DNA of 64,000 nucleotides from Bugula neritina. Lineage: Eukaryota; Bryozoa; Gymnolaemata; Cheilostomatida; Bugulidae. Positions within the stretch are counted from its first letter, which is position 1; the number at the start of each line of letters is the position of its first letter. The stretch is taken from the NCBI GenBank assembly GCA_964035545.1, contig OZ037769.1:11725133-11789132 (forward strand), written 5' to 3'. The notes beneath the pieces were generated by a model that was not told the origin of the DNA, did no database searches, and was given only the letters and a program-made list of their open reading frames with translations. The position numbers and the translations under genes are program-made. Shown in pieces: positions 24,660 to 34,561 of this stretch.

Positions 24660-24806
24660 TGGCGGCCATCTTGGATTTCTCGAAATGCTGAAGGGTGGCA
24701 GGTCCACACCCACCTGGAAACATTTACCTGGACCCTCAAGATAAATAATAAAGAGAGAAAAACACTTTATGCGAGATTGCGAACCTAACCCCCAGTTCTG
24801 CCAGAC
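24660..24806 (-). repeat. Right terminal inverted repeat
   Basis: Reverse complement begins GTCTGGCAGAACTGGG and ends in AAGATGGCCGCCA, matching the left TIR in order and spacing. Confidence 0.85.
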
Positions 24807-25522
24807 TATTTCTCACAAATTAAGTTCTAACTTCTTCCCAGCCGTCTCAAGATCCTCTTCCTGTGCATCTATACCTGCAGTTCCGGTCAACAAGGAAATA
24901 CTTTCATAATTAGTTTAGCAGATATTTTTCTTCAGCTATGAACTTGAGTAAAAATAAAAAAGCTATGAAGTGATGCATTTAATAGTTTTCAGCAATGAGT
25001 GTATCTTTATTTCAATTTATTATCCATGCAATTCTTTTTCAATCTTATACATGCTTATTTATTTGATTTTTGCAAACCAATTTTGAGTTGTTTTGTTAAT
25101 TTGAAAATATTATTCCATGTGTCTGTCAAATGCACTCCAAGCGCCCGTTAGACACATACAGGTTTTAAAACACTTAACAACAAGTAGCAAACAAAATATG
25201 TAATATTTTATCTATGTAGCAGTAGGAATAAGAATATTATAATGAATTACTGCAAAATTTCATTTAAAGAAAGCTGTATAGATTGCTATAATGATCAATA
25301 GTAATGTATTCTATTTATGTTCAATTTAATCAAAACTAGGTATAACATTGTTTCCGCACACGTATATGTGTAGATGAAGCTGAATAGCTTAACTTACCCA
25401 TACCTAGAGCAATGCACGTGGCAGCTTGGCACAAAAACATAGTACATGAGGTTTTGATCAATTAAGCCATGTTATTTAAAACAGAAGTAAATATATTTAC
25501 AATATTATACTGATTATAGTAT

Positions 25523-25740
25523 AGGGAGCTATCGTGGTCTAGGGGTTAGGGCGTTTGCTTAGTAAATACGAAGTCATGGGTTCCAACCGGACAAAAGCTA
25601 TTGAAGATATTAAGAAGAGCATCTAATTACAATTGCTTCTGTGCCTTATCTGAATAATTTCTTAGCCAAATTTAACAAAAAATTCTTTCCATTAAGGGTT
25701 TCTTACAAGGAATGGCGACTATAAACTTGCATGAGTTCTT
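25523..25740 (+). mobile_element. tRNA-derived SINE, copy 2 (older, diverged)
   Basis: Same family as the 15633 and 25769 copies but more diverged: the A-box region is GTGGTCTAGGGGTTAG and the B box has decayed to GGTTCCAACC. It is flanked by perfect 18-bp direct repeats TTATACTGATTATAGTAT at 25505-25522 and 25741-25758. Confidence 0.9.
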
Positions 25741-25768
25741 TTATACTGATTATAGTATGAAATGCGTT

Positions 25769-25983
25769 AGGGAGCAGCCGTGGTCTAGGGGTTAGAGTGT
25801 TTGTCTAGTGAGCACGAAGTCATGGGTTCGAACCCCGACAAAGGCTATTGGTGATGTTAGGAAGAGCATCCAGTCATAATTGCTCCTGTGCCCCACCTAG
25901 ACAAGTCCTTAGCCCGATTTAACAAAGACCCTATCCATCAGGGTTTCTCACAGGGATAGCAACTATAAACTTGCGTGAGTTTT
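25769..25983 (+). mobile_element. tRNA-derived SINE, copy 3 (younger)
   Basis: Intact A box (TGGTCTAGGGGTTAG) and B box (GGTTCGAACCC), body as in the other copies. Flanked by 17-bp repeats ATAGTATGAAATGCGTT (25752-25768) and ATAGTATGACATGCGTT (25984-26000), one mismatch. It inserted into the 3' duplication of copy 2, so it is the later event. Confidence 0.9.
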
Positions 25984-27277
25984 ATAGTATGACATGCGTT
26001 GCGAAGTGGTATAATAAACAAGTATTATAGACTACTCAAGAATCTTTCTTAATATGTCATAAGCATCAGTTGTTATGTAATCATTGACATGTTACAGTAA
26101 AATATCTCCAGTTACATATATAGATAGAAAATTAATTAAACTGAAAGTAATTTTCTTGAAGCAAATACTTTAAAATGCATCATCATTGATTTAATGAGAG
26201 TTAAGACTTATAGCATGCTTCAAACCTGCTTCCAAATGCTGACAGACAGTGACTAGAGTAAAACATAAACACCTGCACTCTGAACAAAACTTACCTATTC
26301 TGCACCTTTCAGGTTTGTCTTCCTCTATTACATTGACTGATCTGTGATATACTAGTATATTATTATAAATATTATTAAGCTAAAGTGCCACATGCTTATA
26401 AAATTAGTTAGTAACTTTTTTATGTTAAATCCCAGTTCCATACTGCAATATTTGTACTCATATTGTGTGCGTATTTTTGTGATTAACAAATATATTTGAA
26501 TTAATTATTAATTTGCTATAATCAGCTTTATAAATTATGTCTTTTGACAAAAAGTATATATTACAAGTTACAAACAGTATACTATTTTACAATAAACAAT
26601 AACAGGACTAAATCACTAACTATAAAACAGTTGTGCTATCACAACCAATTTATTGTAGCATGAATTTAAGAATTACTATAATTAGCACATCAGTAAAAAA
26701 GCCTTATGTAACTGGGTACGTGTCTGTTTCTTTAGTCACTATATAAAAACTACTTGATATTCCGAGAAACAAATATAAACTATATATACGTACTATAGAA
26801 AAAAAACATGGTCAGAGATAATGCTCAGCTCCAATGAAAGACAATCTGTTTTTACTATAATAAGAATGTGAAACATTCTTATTATTCAGCAGGCATCACA
26901 GAATAGAGCACCATTTAGTTGTAAAATCATTATGGGATGCAAAAGAAAATGAAAATTTTTTTAAAAAATTACAAACAGCAAAAAGAAGAGATCAATAAAA
27001 TGAGTAGGAGAGATAAAATGATTTTTTATGATTTGAGTGATGTGCTCTAGTAAGGTTTCTATATAGGTCTATCACTTTTTAACTGCATGAATTTATAAAA
27101 ATGGCTTCAAGAATGTTTTTTAGTTTTTCACCGTAACTGATTTATTCTTTGGGGAAATGTTTTAAGAATCTTTTTTTAAAATAGTATTGTATTATTATGA
27201 TATGAAACAGTGCAGTTTCTGACATTTTATATAGTTATACTCAAGTTATAGACTGTATAGTGTTGAGTTTACCCAGT

Positions 27278-27348
27278 GGCTCCTGTGGTGTAATGGTAGC
27301 ACACTTGCTTGCAAGCAAGAGGACTCGGGTTCGATTCCCAGTGGGGCA
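27278..27348 (+). tRNA. tRNA-like sequence 1 (Ala-TGC/Cys-GCA-like, probably pseudo)
   Basis: Contains a D-arm/A box (TGGTGTAATGGTAGCAC), a CTTGC...GCAAG anticodon stem and a T-arm/B box (GGGTTCGATTCCC). The anticodon loop reads TTGCAA, 6 nt instead of 7, so the anticodon cannot be fixed. The acceptor stem pairs only partly (GCTCC with GGGGC). Either a pseudo-tRNA or the head of a SINE. Confidence 0.5.
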
Positions 27349-27500
27349 ATTATTTTCAAGCTATTTCGGCCTGTAGTAAAGTGTAGTAGTAGTACTCCGA
27401 GGGAATTGAGAAGCCAAGGGAGCCTGAAAACTGAATGAGTAGTAGATAGGCTAGTGGAGTTCAGAGAACTGGGTAGGATGTAGTGATGAGTTTACCCAGT

Positions 27501-27573
27501 GGCTCCCCGTGGTGTAATGGTAGCACATTTGCTTGCAAGCCAGAGGACTCGGGTTCGATTCCCAGTGGAGGCA
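27501..27573 (+). tRNA. tRNA-like sequence 2, duplicate of the preceding one
   Basis: Differs from the copy at 27278 by a few bases and shares its 6-nt anticodon loop and the upstream block GAGTTTACCCAGTGGCTCC. It therefore arose by local duplication including 5' flank. The 3' end is GTGGAGGCA. Stem mismatches suggest it is not a functional tRNA. Confidence 0.5.
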
Positions 27574-28494
27574 AAGCTATTTTTCAGACAGTAAAAATAT
27601 TTTTTCTTCAAAAAGATGTAGTAACGAAGCTTATAGTGAGTGTGATAACAATTAACATATTTTGTATGGGTATAGAGCAGAAGTTGTGGCTAAATTGAAA
27701 AGTTTCTTCATTAGTGCAAGATTTAGTTATCACTTTGATGCTTGCTTAGGTTTGTTATAGTGCTGTCAAGTTTAAACTGAGTTCAACTGTTTCTGTGAAC
27801 AAGATGTATAGCAATAAAATGGAGTTAGTTGATCATGGATTATATAATCTATGATAATCTCTATACCTTTTACTTATCAAACAAACTATGAACCCAACAA
27901 GCATATTATAGACTCCTATAGATTTTCTGCATGGAATCGCAAATATACTGCATATTACTTATATTCATGCAATTTATATTTGAGCTCGTGTCACAGAGTA
28001 ATAATATAATGTAAAACATTGATGTCAGCTTGATTCAGAGGGATTCTTGCATTATTTATGAAGCATGATCACATTAGCCGTAATTGCATTTATGATTTTT
28101 GCTGTCCTAAGTGCTAAACTTTTGTATTTTTCTTGCAGAAAGATGGTAAAGATTGAAGCTGCTGCTAATGACATGGTGTATCAGAATAATAACTGCTGTA
28201 ATTGACAACTATGTATATATTCAACTATAGAAAGAAAGATGAGCAGAGTGATGCAGTAATACAGTGACACAGAGTGATACACTGTACTACATTAAGACTG
28301 ACATGGTATGTGCAAAGTAAATCTTGTTTACTTATTAAATATGAGAAAATATTTTTCTAATTCTAGCGCTTACCTCATGTATTTTACTTGCAGAAATAGT
28401 GTAAAGCCACCAGACCATGCAATAGCATATCTAATAGTAAAAGATTTGCATAGACTTTGTTGTGTATTTAACCTTAGGTTATAAAGAAAGATGA
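27574..28494 (+). other. Upstream region of the 7TM receptor with two exon-like segments
   Basis: Two related segments, each beginning after a CTTGCAG acceptor-like site (28135-28140 and about 28387-28393) and containing a TATA/A-AAGAAAGATGA block later on, lie about 250 bp apart. The first carries a short ATG frame ending in TGA, and a donor-like ATG|GTATGT occurs near 28304. They may be alternative 5' non-coding exons of the receptor gene. Confidence 0.4.
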
Positions 28495-29454
28495 AAAACT
28501 ACAGTTTCTCATACAGAGATATTCTACCCTAGCTGTCACAATGACACAGATCAATGCTATCATCCACTTGCACAGATTCTCGATGCAGTGAACTGTCTTT
28601 CCATAATTCTCAATATTTTACATCTGGTTATACTAAATCAGATGAAAGAGATTAAAACTACCAAATATTTCTGGATTCTAGTGAATTTTATCATCTCTGA
28701 TTTAGTATTCTGTTTTCTCAGTTTTCTATACTATAACTGTGAGGTTAGACAAGCCGTTTTGAAGCTTCATGCACCAGCGGCTTATTGGATTTCAAAGGTT
28801 ATATTTGCTGGAATGGGATGTGGAACTATTCTAAGGTTCTTTGTGTTTTTGTTATCTAGTATTGAGAAGTATATTGGGGTTTGTCAGCCATACAAGTATA
28901 ACACACACTTTTTTATTAACAATTTCAAGTGTGTAGCTGGACTCACTTACACTTTAGGGTTGCTATGCCCAATCGCACTTGGCATGATACCAGAAATAAA
29001 ATTTTGCTGCACATCAATGACTTTGCGAGTTGTGCCACAAACTCTCGAACAAAAAATAGTCTATTCGTTGTTTGTAATTCAAAATTCTATTCTGTCTATT
29101 CTAATATCTGTTATACTGGTCAAAGTATGGAAAGAGTTGAAGGTAATGATTCAAAGGAACTCATCTGAAGATAGACTAGTAATATCAGCCAGTAAATACA
29201 TTATTTGGAGTTATGTTGCCTACCAACTTAACCTTTTATTTGTTATTGTAATTATGATCTGTCAGATATTTACCTTTATTTCCACCTTTGCGATTACAGT
29301 GGAAGCAATAAGTGCAATTTTTGCTTCAATGTATGGCATTGCAAATATTTTGATGTTTATTTATTTTCATCCCAAATACATTGATCATGTAAAGAGTATT
29401 TTAAAAGTAGGTAGTCGTTCTAACAGAGTTGTTAGACCTGGAGAATGCAACTAA
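28495..29454 (+). CDS. Rhodopsin-type (class A-like) seven-transmembrane receptor, terminal exon
   Basis: One open frame of about 320 codons. The first ~30 residues are extracellular-like with a Cys pair and an N-glycosylation site (SCHNDTDQC). Seven hydrophobic segments follow. TM2 carries the conserved acidic residue (NFIISDLVF). TM3 ends in SIEKYIGVCQPYKY, the position of the D-R-Y...P motif of class A receptors but with E-K-Y. TM7 is ILMFIYFHPKY, a divergent NPxxY region. The C-tail is short and basic. The frame opens after a stop at 28492 with no good ATG before the TM1 region, so the start codon probably lies in an upstream exon; the first GTG at 28588 would cut off the glycosylated N-terminus. 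It would act as a plasma-membrane G-protein-coupled receptor; the ligand is unknown. Confidence 0.75.
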   Translation, partial: KTTVSHTEIFYPSCHNDTDQCYHPLAQILDAVNCLSIILNILHLVILNQMKEIKTTKYFWILVNFIISDLVFCFLSFLYYNCEVRQAVLKLHAPAAYWISKVIFAGMGCGTILRFFVFLLSSIEKYIGVCQPYKYNTHFFINNFKCVAGLTYTLGLLCPIALGMIPEIKFCCTSMTLRVVPQTLEQKIVYSLFVIQNSILSILISVILVKVWKELKVMIQRNSSEDRLVISASKYIIWSYVAYQLNLLFVIVIMICQIFTFISTFAITVEAISAIFASMYGIANILMFIYFHPKYIDHVKSILKVGSRSNRVVRPGECN

Positions 29455-31984
29455 GATAACACAGTACTTTCTCCAAAAGCAGATTAATGGAATATTTCAT
29501 GTTCTCACTCAAAGCACACTTTAAAATCTGTCATTAAACCATTAAATCAGATATATCTCATCCTGAACCAGATCCTTGACATTGTAGATGATGTTACTAC
29601 CCTAAGAACATATGCCCTGTTTAAAATTCAGACTAGTTGCAAGTTCAGACATAACAGAAAACAACTTTCCCTGTCTTTTCCAATAGTTTTGAACCTGCCG
29701 CTAGCAAGAATTTTTTTAATAATAAAATTACTTAAACACATACACAAGTTGAACTCGCCACTCAAATATTGACACCCACTCTCACGCCATCATTCATGAC
29801 TAAACATATAGTAGCATTGTAAAATGCCTTTCCATTACAGCCCTGAATAATTTTGCTGTTTCACAACTTTTTCCAGTGTTACATATTTAAAATATGAAAT
29901 AGTCAAAACTTTGTTTATTGTAAAGTGCTTGGCTGTTTATTGATCGTCACATTTCTCATCAAATAGTATTTACCGTTTAAATCATTGTTATCAGTGTTAA
30001 TTCAAAGATATTGTTTTTTGTCTTTTATTATATATTTGATTTTAATAACTACTTGAGAAATAAGAGAGAAGTTGTCATGCTAATGAATTTTGGAGTTATT
30101 TTATTTCAATTATAATATTACTATAATATTATGTTGTTTTGTTATTATGTGGAGTTATGTTTATGTATTAATAAAGCTAGATTAACAACATCCTGTTGAA
30201 TTCATGCTGCATGTATTTGTCTATATGACCATAAGGCTGTGAGGACAGGCTTTAATGCATTATCAACAAAGTTTTACCTACTTGACTCTAAGTGCTGTAA
30301 ATTAAAGCAGTTCAAAACTGTTCCTGTATGGGCTTCATAACAGTACTTGTGAGCATGGTAGTTGATAAAGTTTGTAAGGCTGATGATGAAAATATTCTCT
30401 TATAAATTTCATACAAACAAATAAGAAATCAAGTTTGCAAAACTTGTTTTAGTGTTCATTTTTAGTGCCATCAATAAATTCTCTCTACATTGATTATGAA
30501 CATTTGATGCCTAGAGGTTACTATATTACAGCTGAGAAGTCTCACTTCTTGTCGATGATAGCAAATTGAAACATAAATTATATTTTTAAGTATACTGACG
30601 TGTTTAGTTACATATTACATCTATTTTCATTTAACCTAAGCGATACACCTTTTACATCATATTTGATAAGCATTGAACCCAGCTTTCATTATTTGATATA
30701 TAGTAGATTTGTGCAGAGTAACTTCATACTAGCAGACACATTTGTGTCATTTATCATGAAAAGAAAACAACCAGGAAAATAATTTCTCAGCATTGCTAAA
30801 GTATTTATTAGCAGGTGAAGCAGACAACATAAGTATGATAACTTCATAACATGTATGCGAATTAATAAATATAAAATTAAAATTGTCAAAATTTAACAAG
30901 TTTCAATTTTGTTTGCAAAGTGTATAATTTGGTCTTAAAATAGTAATTAGTATGCTGTGTGACATATTGCCATTTTAGAGGTAGTATATAACATGGTGCC
31001 CCTAGTCAAATTTATCCAAATTGCTCATAGCGACATATTTAATATAATATAGTAGTTGAAAATATTACTTATTGTGACTTACATACAGCAACTAATCAAT
31101 ATTGTATATTATATATAATCACAGCATACCATATTATATAGCAACAGCTGGGTTAATTAAGGAACTTAATACTCACAATATCATATAAGTATATTATATA
31201 ATAAGATCATGCATTACCTGAAGGGGAGATTTAGAGATGGCCGATGTCTGTAACTTAGTAAAACACAACTCAGTGGTTACATCACCCTGTTATAACCTTC
31301 ACTACACATAATTAGATTTATGTTCACATACTAAATCTCCTCAACGAAGTAGCAAAATTGAATATTAGATAATATATTTATTGGTTCTGAATTGAAGTGT
31401 TTCCTGCAGCAGAATGAAACTTGCAACAGAACCTCTTATCACAATCTCCTATGCAACTGATTAGTGAAGTATTTCAGGCATGTTGTAGACGTTCTTCAAC
31501 CGTGATGATTAGTTTGGCAGAGGGGAGGGCAACTCCCAATTTATTGACTTTTTGGCTTAAAAGTAGTATAACTCCAAAAATAACGCACCGCAGCCTTAAT
31601 GACTTGCGGATAAAAGCAAAAATAATTAAGAAAATTTAAGTCAAAATGCCTTAAGCACTAAAGTAAAATTATATAGCTATTTTTGCCAGTAAAAATTATA
31701 AGATAAATAATAATTTTGCAAAACCTATGCCATTTACTTTCTTGTTGTTCTTTTGAAAAATGCATATTAAAGCTTCAAACTTTGCATATCAACTTGCCTT
31801 TTACGAAGGTCATAGTAGTTAATAATGTTGTTAAAATTTGCTCTGCTGCTGATTGCAGAATAGATTTCTTATGTTTAGTGTCAAAGTTAAATTCAACAAT
31901 ATGCTTTTATCAGATTTTATTTTGACAGTTGAAAAAACAATATTTTAGAATGATATATTATACCAATGTAAAATTTGTTTAGTA
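29455..31984. other. Intergenic sequence downstream of the receptor
   Basis: AT-rich. An AATAAAG near 30170 could serve as a polyadenylation signal for the receptor. Short frames (30600-30782, 31421-31639, 31716-31925) have no supporting signals. Confidence 0.5.
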
Positions 31985-32330
31985 ACAAATCACTTGCATA
32001 TTAAAATAGAATGTTCATGCAAATTATAGTTTGAAGTTAAAATATTATACAGCAAGTTATTGCTATTAAAATAAAATTTTAGATATGAAGAAGGCGCCAA
32101 TTTTTGGAATGGTTTCAAAACCCTACACGAGCTGGATGCCAGGAAATTTGCCTTGGGAAAAGACAACAGCACTGACATCTGTTAATAGAGAACACATAGT
32201 TTCAACTCTGGTTTTGAAATTTAGCTCAAATGAGATTCCAAGTGCTTTCCTAAACCACACCACTAGAAACGTGGGTTCTACTGTTGTGATTAAATTCGGC
32301 TCAAGTGAAATTCCAGATCTGTCAAATTGA
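31985..32330 (+). pseudogene. Duplicated fragment of the last exon of the 34.5-38.9 kb gene
   Basis: 31985-about 32270 matches 36950-about 37225, including ~100 bp of upstream intron (AATAGAATGTTCATGCAAA) and the acceptor. The open frame shares FGMV, PYT.W.P..LPWEKT, ALTSV.RE, VSTLVL and TTRN with the intact exon, then diverges and stops at 32328-32330. Within it, STLVLKFSSNEIP and STVVIKFGSSEIP look like an internal duplication. It could be an exon of a truncated paralogue or an unused tandem exon; no upstream partner exons were recognised. Confidence 0.7.
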
Positions 32331-33945
32331 CTTAAGGAACAATATTGGCTAATCAAAAACAAATTACAAAAAAACATGCAAAAGGAAGCCTAACTGTTGA
32401 CAGATTTTGCAATAATTTAATATTTTGTATCAAGTCAAGATCCTGAAAAGACTTCTAGCTCTTTTGGGTAAAATAAGTTTTGTAAGCTAAAAACACATAA
32501 AGGAAAGTTGGCCAGCATATATTGCCTTAAGGTGCAGTTTCCTTTGAGAGATTTCTAAAACTTACAAAGAAAACAAGAAGGCATTGCCTAATAATTGAAA
32601 ACTGCATTATAGGCAATAGAAAACAACTTCTAAGCAACAAAACCTGAGATACAGAACTGGCATTGGAGAAAAAGATAGTTGCATAAAGGAAAAAAACATG
32701 CAATTTCTGAATATAAGTAAAAGCAGTACACATGCAGTTCAATAAAAATATAATTGCTAAACGATAAAACGTGATGTTATCTAGGAGTGAGTTCATCAAA
32801 CTTGCCAACCACTCACAACTTCCTCTCGAAGCAAGCTCTTAGTCTATTCAATCAGTTATTAATGTAAAACCGATGATGTAATACAGAGAATCCAACATGA
32901 AACTAGTGATATCTTCTCTAAATAACTGCCATGTTCTAGAGTTCTAATGTTGATGCAGTTGCAGATTGCCAGCTAATTGTTACCATATTTTGACCAGGAC
33001 AGTAGATTGAGAGATCAGGACAGATGAACACACCTGATGGTTCGTACTTGTGTCGGAGGTTATGGAGATTATCATTGATAGTTTCTGAATCTGTTCATAG
33101 ACATCACATTCTACAAGCAAACATAAAACATATAAAACTGCTATTGTGATTGCATGCATTGCTGTTATTATATATTTATATTTATTTATTTATTACTCAC
33201 TATTTGCATTCCACCCTATTGTTTTCTACGTGTGCATAAGGTTTCTTACTCTAAATGTATACTCTGAGTATTTTATTCAGCTATATATTAATTTGTTGAA
33301 AATATGATTATAAAAATGTTAATATTGCTAGATTTTTCACTTGTTGACTATATAATTACATGCATATTATGTAACTTTTGTTTACTAATATTTTCTTTCC
33401 AATTCACTCTTTGCTTGACTGACATCGTTGTGGATATACATGTTATAATTTACAGTAAAAATAGTCACTTTTGATACATTATACGATTTTATACTCACTA
33501 TATTTTCTTTCTTTATAATGCAATGATGAATGTTTATTCAAATGGAGAAGCTTTTGCAGCGCAATATAAAACAAGAATAAATGCAATAATTCATTCCAAT
33601 CATACTTGTTGATTGTTTCTTTGCAATGATTTCTTTCAACTTTTGTTTTTAGTAATATCTCTGTTACTAATATATGCTTATTATCAAAGTGCTCAAGAAA
33701 AATAGGGCTATACAATAATTATTATAATACAGTTATTGGTGTTTGAATTGTGGCAATATTTCAGACATATTTACAATACAACGTACTAAAAGTTGAAATG
33801 TTTACTAAATATTGTAAATATGTTTATTCTTAATTTTTTGTTGTTTTACATGACATTTATCACTAGTAAATAGTATAGGTTACTACGGTACCAAAATAGT
33901 TATTCGGTTTAGTTTTACTTATAGTAACTTATAAAGCTGGTATAA
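32331..33945. other. Intergenic sequence
   Basis: AT-rich. Minus-strand frames at 32527-32808 and 33479-33715 have no supporting features. Nothing else identified. Confidence 0.5.
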
Positions 33946-34230
33946 TTGGTCACAATTTTTTTTTTGAATGGCTTTTCAAAAGGAAATATTTTGCATGTAC
34001 TTAAAAATATTGTGTTTTCTATAACTAAAACCAATGATGGAAAAATTATTGTTCCATTACGTAATGAGAATCCTACATTCACACATTTCTTTTTTGTTGA
34101 AGAATTGAGTGAACCTGCCAAATATTTTTTGTAGATTAAAAATGCAAACGGCCTCAGGTTTAAATCAAATGATTTTCTTAAAACATTATCTTCAATGGCA
34201 AGTATTGGAAAGTGCAATATTTTCTGATTA
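33946..34230 (+). pseudogene. Possible broken coding segment of unknown origin
   Basis: One frame reads coding-like residues (NDGKIIVPLRNENPTFTHFF, VEELSEPAKYF), hits a TAG at about 34133, then continues in the same frame (IKNANGLRFKSNDFLKTLSS) to a TGA. Composition is more protein-like than neighbouring frames, but I recognise no family. A minus-strand ORF overlaps it fully, so coding status is doubtful. Confidence 0.25.
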
Positions 34231-34561
34231 TAGTCATAAGTTGCAGTTTAGTTTATGAAGTTTACAAATAGAATGCATCATGTAATTATATGATTATAAC
34301 ACCAATTACAATATAATCAAACAGTATATCTATATAGACAAATTAGTAATTTACTAACATCAACCAGTTGTTTATTAAAAACATTACGACATCATATGAT
34401 TGTTTACTGGTTTCTCATAGCAACGATTGTTAGCAGCCATCTTGTTTAATAGAAATGGTTTCACTAATTGTAAAATAACTGATTGTACTCCTTGTCAATG
34501 ATTATTTTATGCGAATAAAACTTTATATGATTACATATTATACTAGCTGATTATCTGAGCC

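Larger units (their letters stand above)
20703..24806. mobile_element. 4.1-kb TIR DNA transposon, decayed, with nested LINE fragment
   Basis: The ends are inverted repeats of about 150-160 bp starting GTCTGGCAGAA and ending at GGCCGCCA. They share TTAGGTTCGCAATC, GGTAAATGTTTCCAGGTGGG, AGCATTT and AAGATGGCCGCCA in the same order. Both ends are flanked by TA, consistent with a TA target-site duplication. The interior holds a broken ORF of a metazoan repeat-associated protein family and a LINE fragment. No complete transposase is visible. The superfamily is not assigned; a TA duplication with long TIRs would suit a Tc1/mariner-like or related group, which is inference. Confidence 0.8.
24825..27060. 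repeat. Dispersed duplication, copy A right part
   Basis: Resumes the match to copy B (about 45465-47180) interrupted at 16175. Shared blocks include CTTCCAAATGCTGACAGACAGTGAC, broken here as CTTCCAAATGCTGACAGACA plus GTGAC, and ATTGATTTAATGA. It contains two SINE insertions absent from copy B. A minus-strand segment near 24850-24895 reads IDAQEEDLETAGKK, and copy B reads RDAHEEDLKMVAERLQ at the same place, possibly a fossil exon. Confidence 0.7.
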
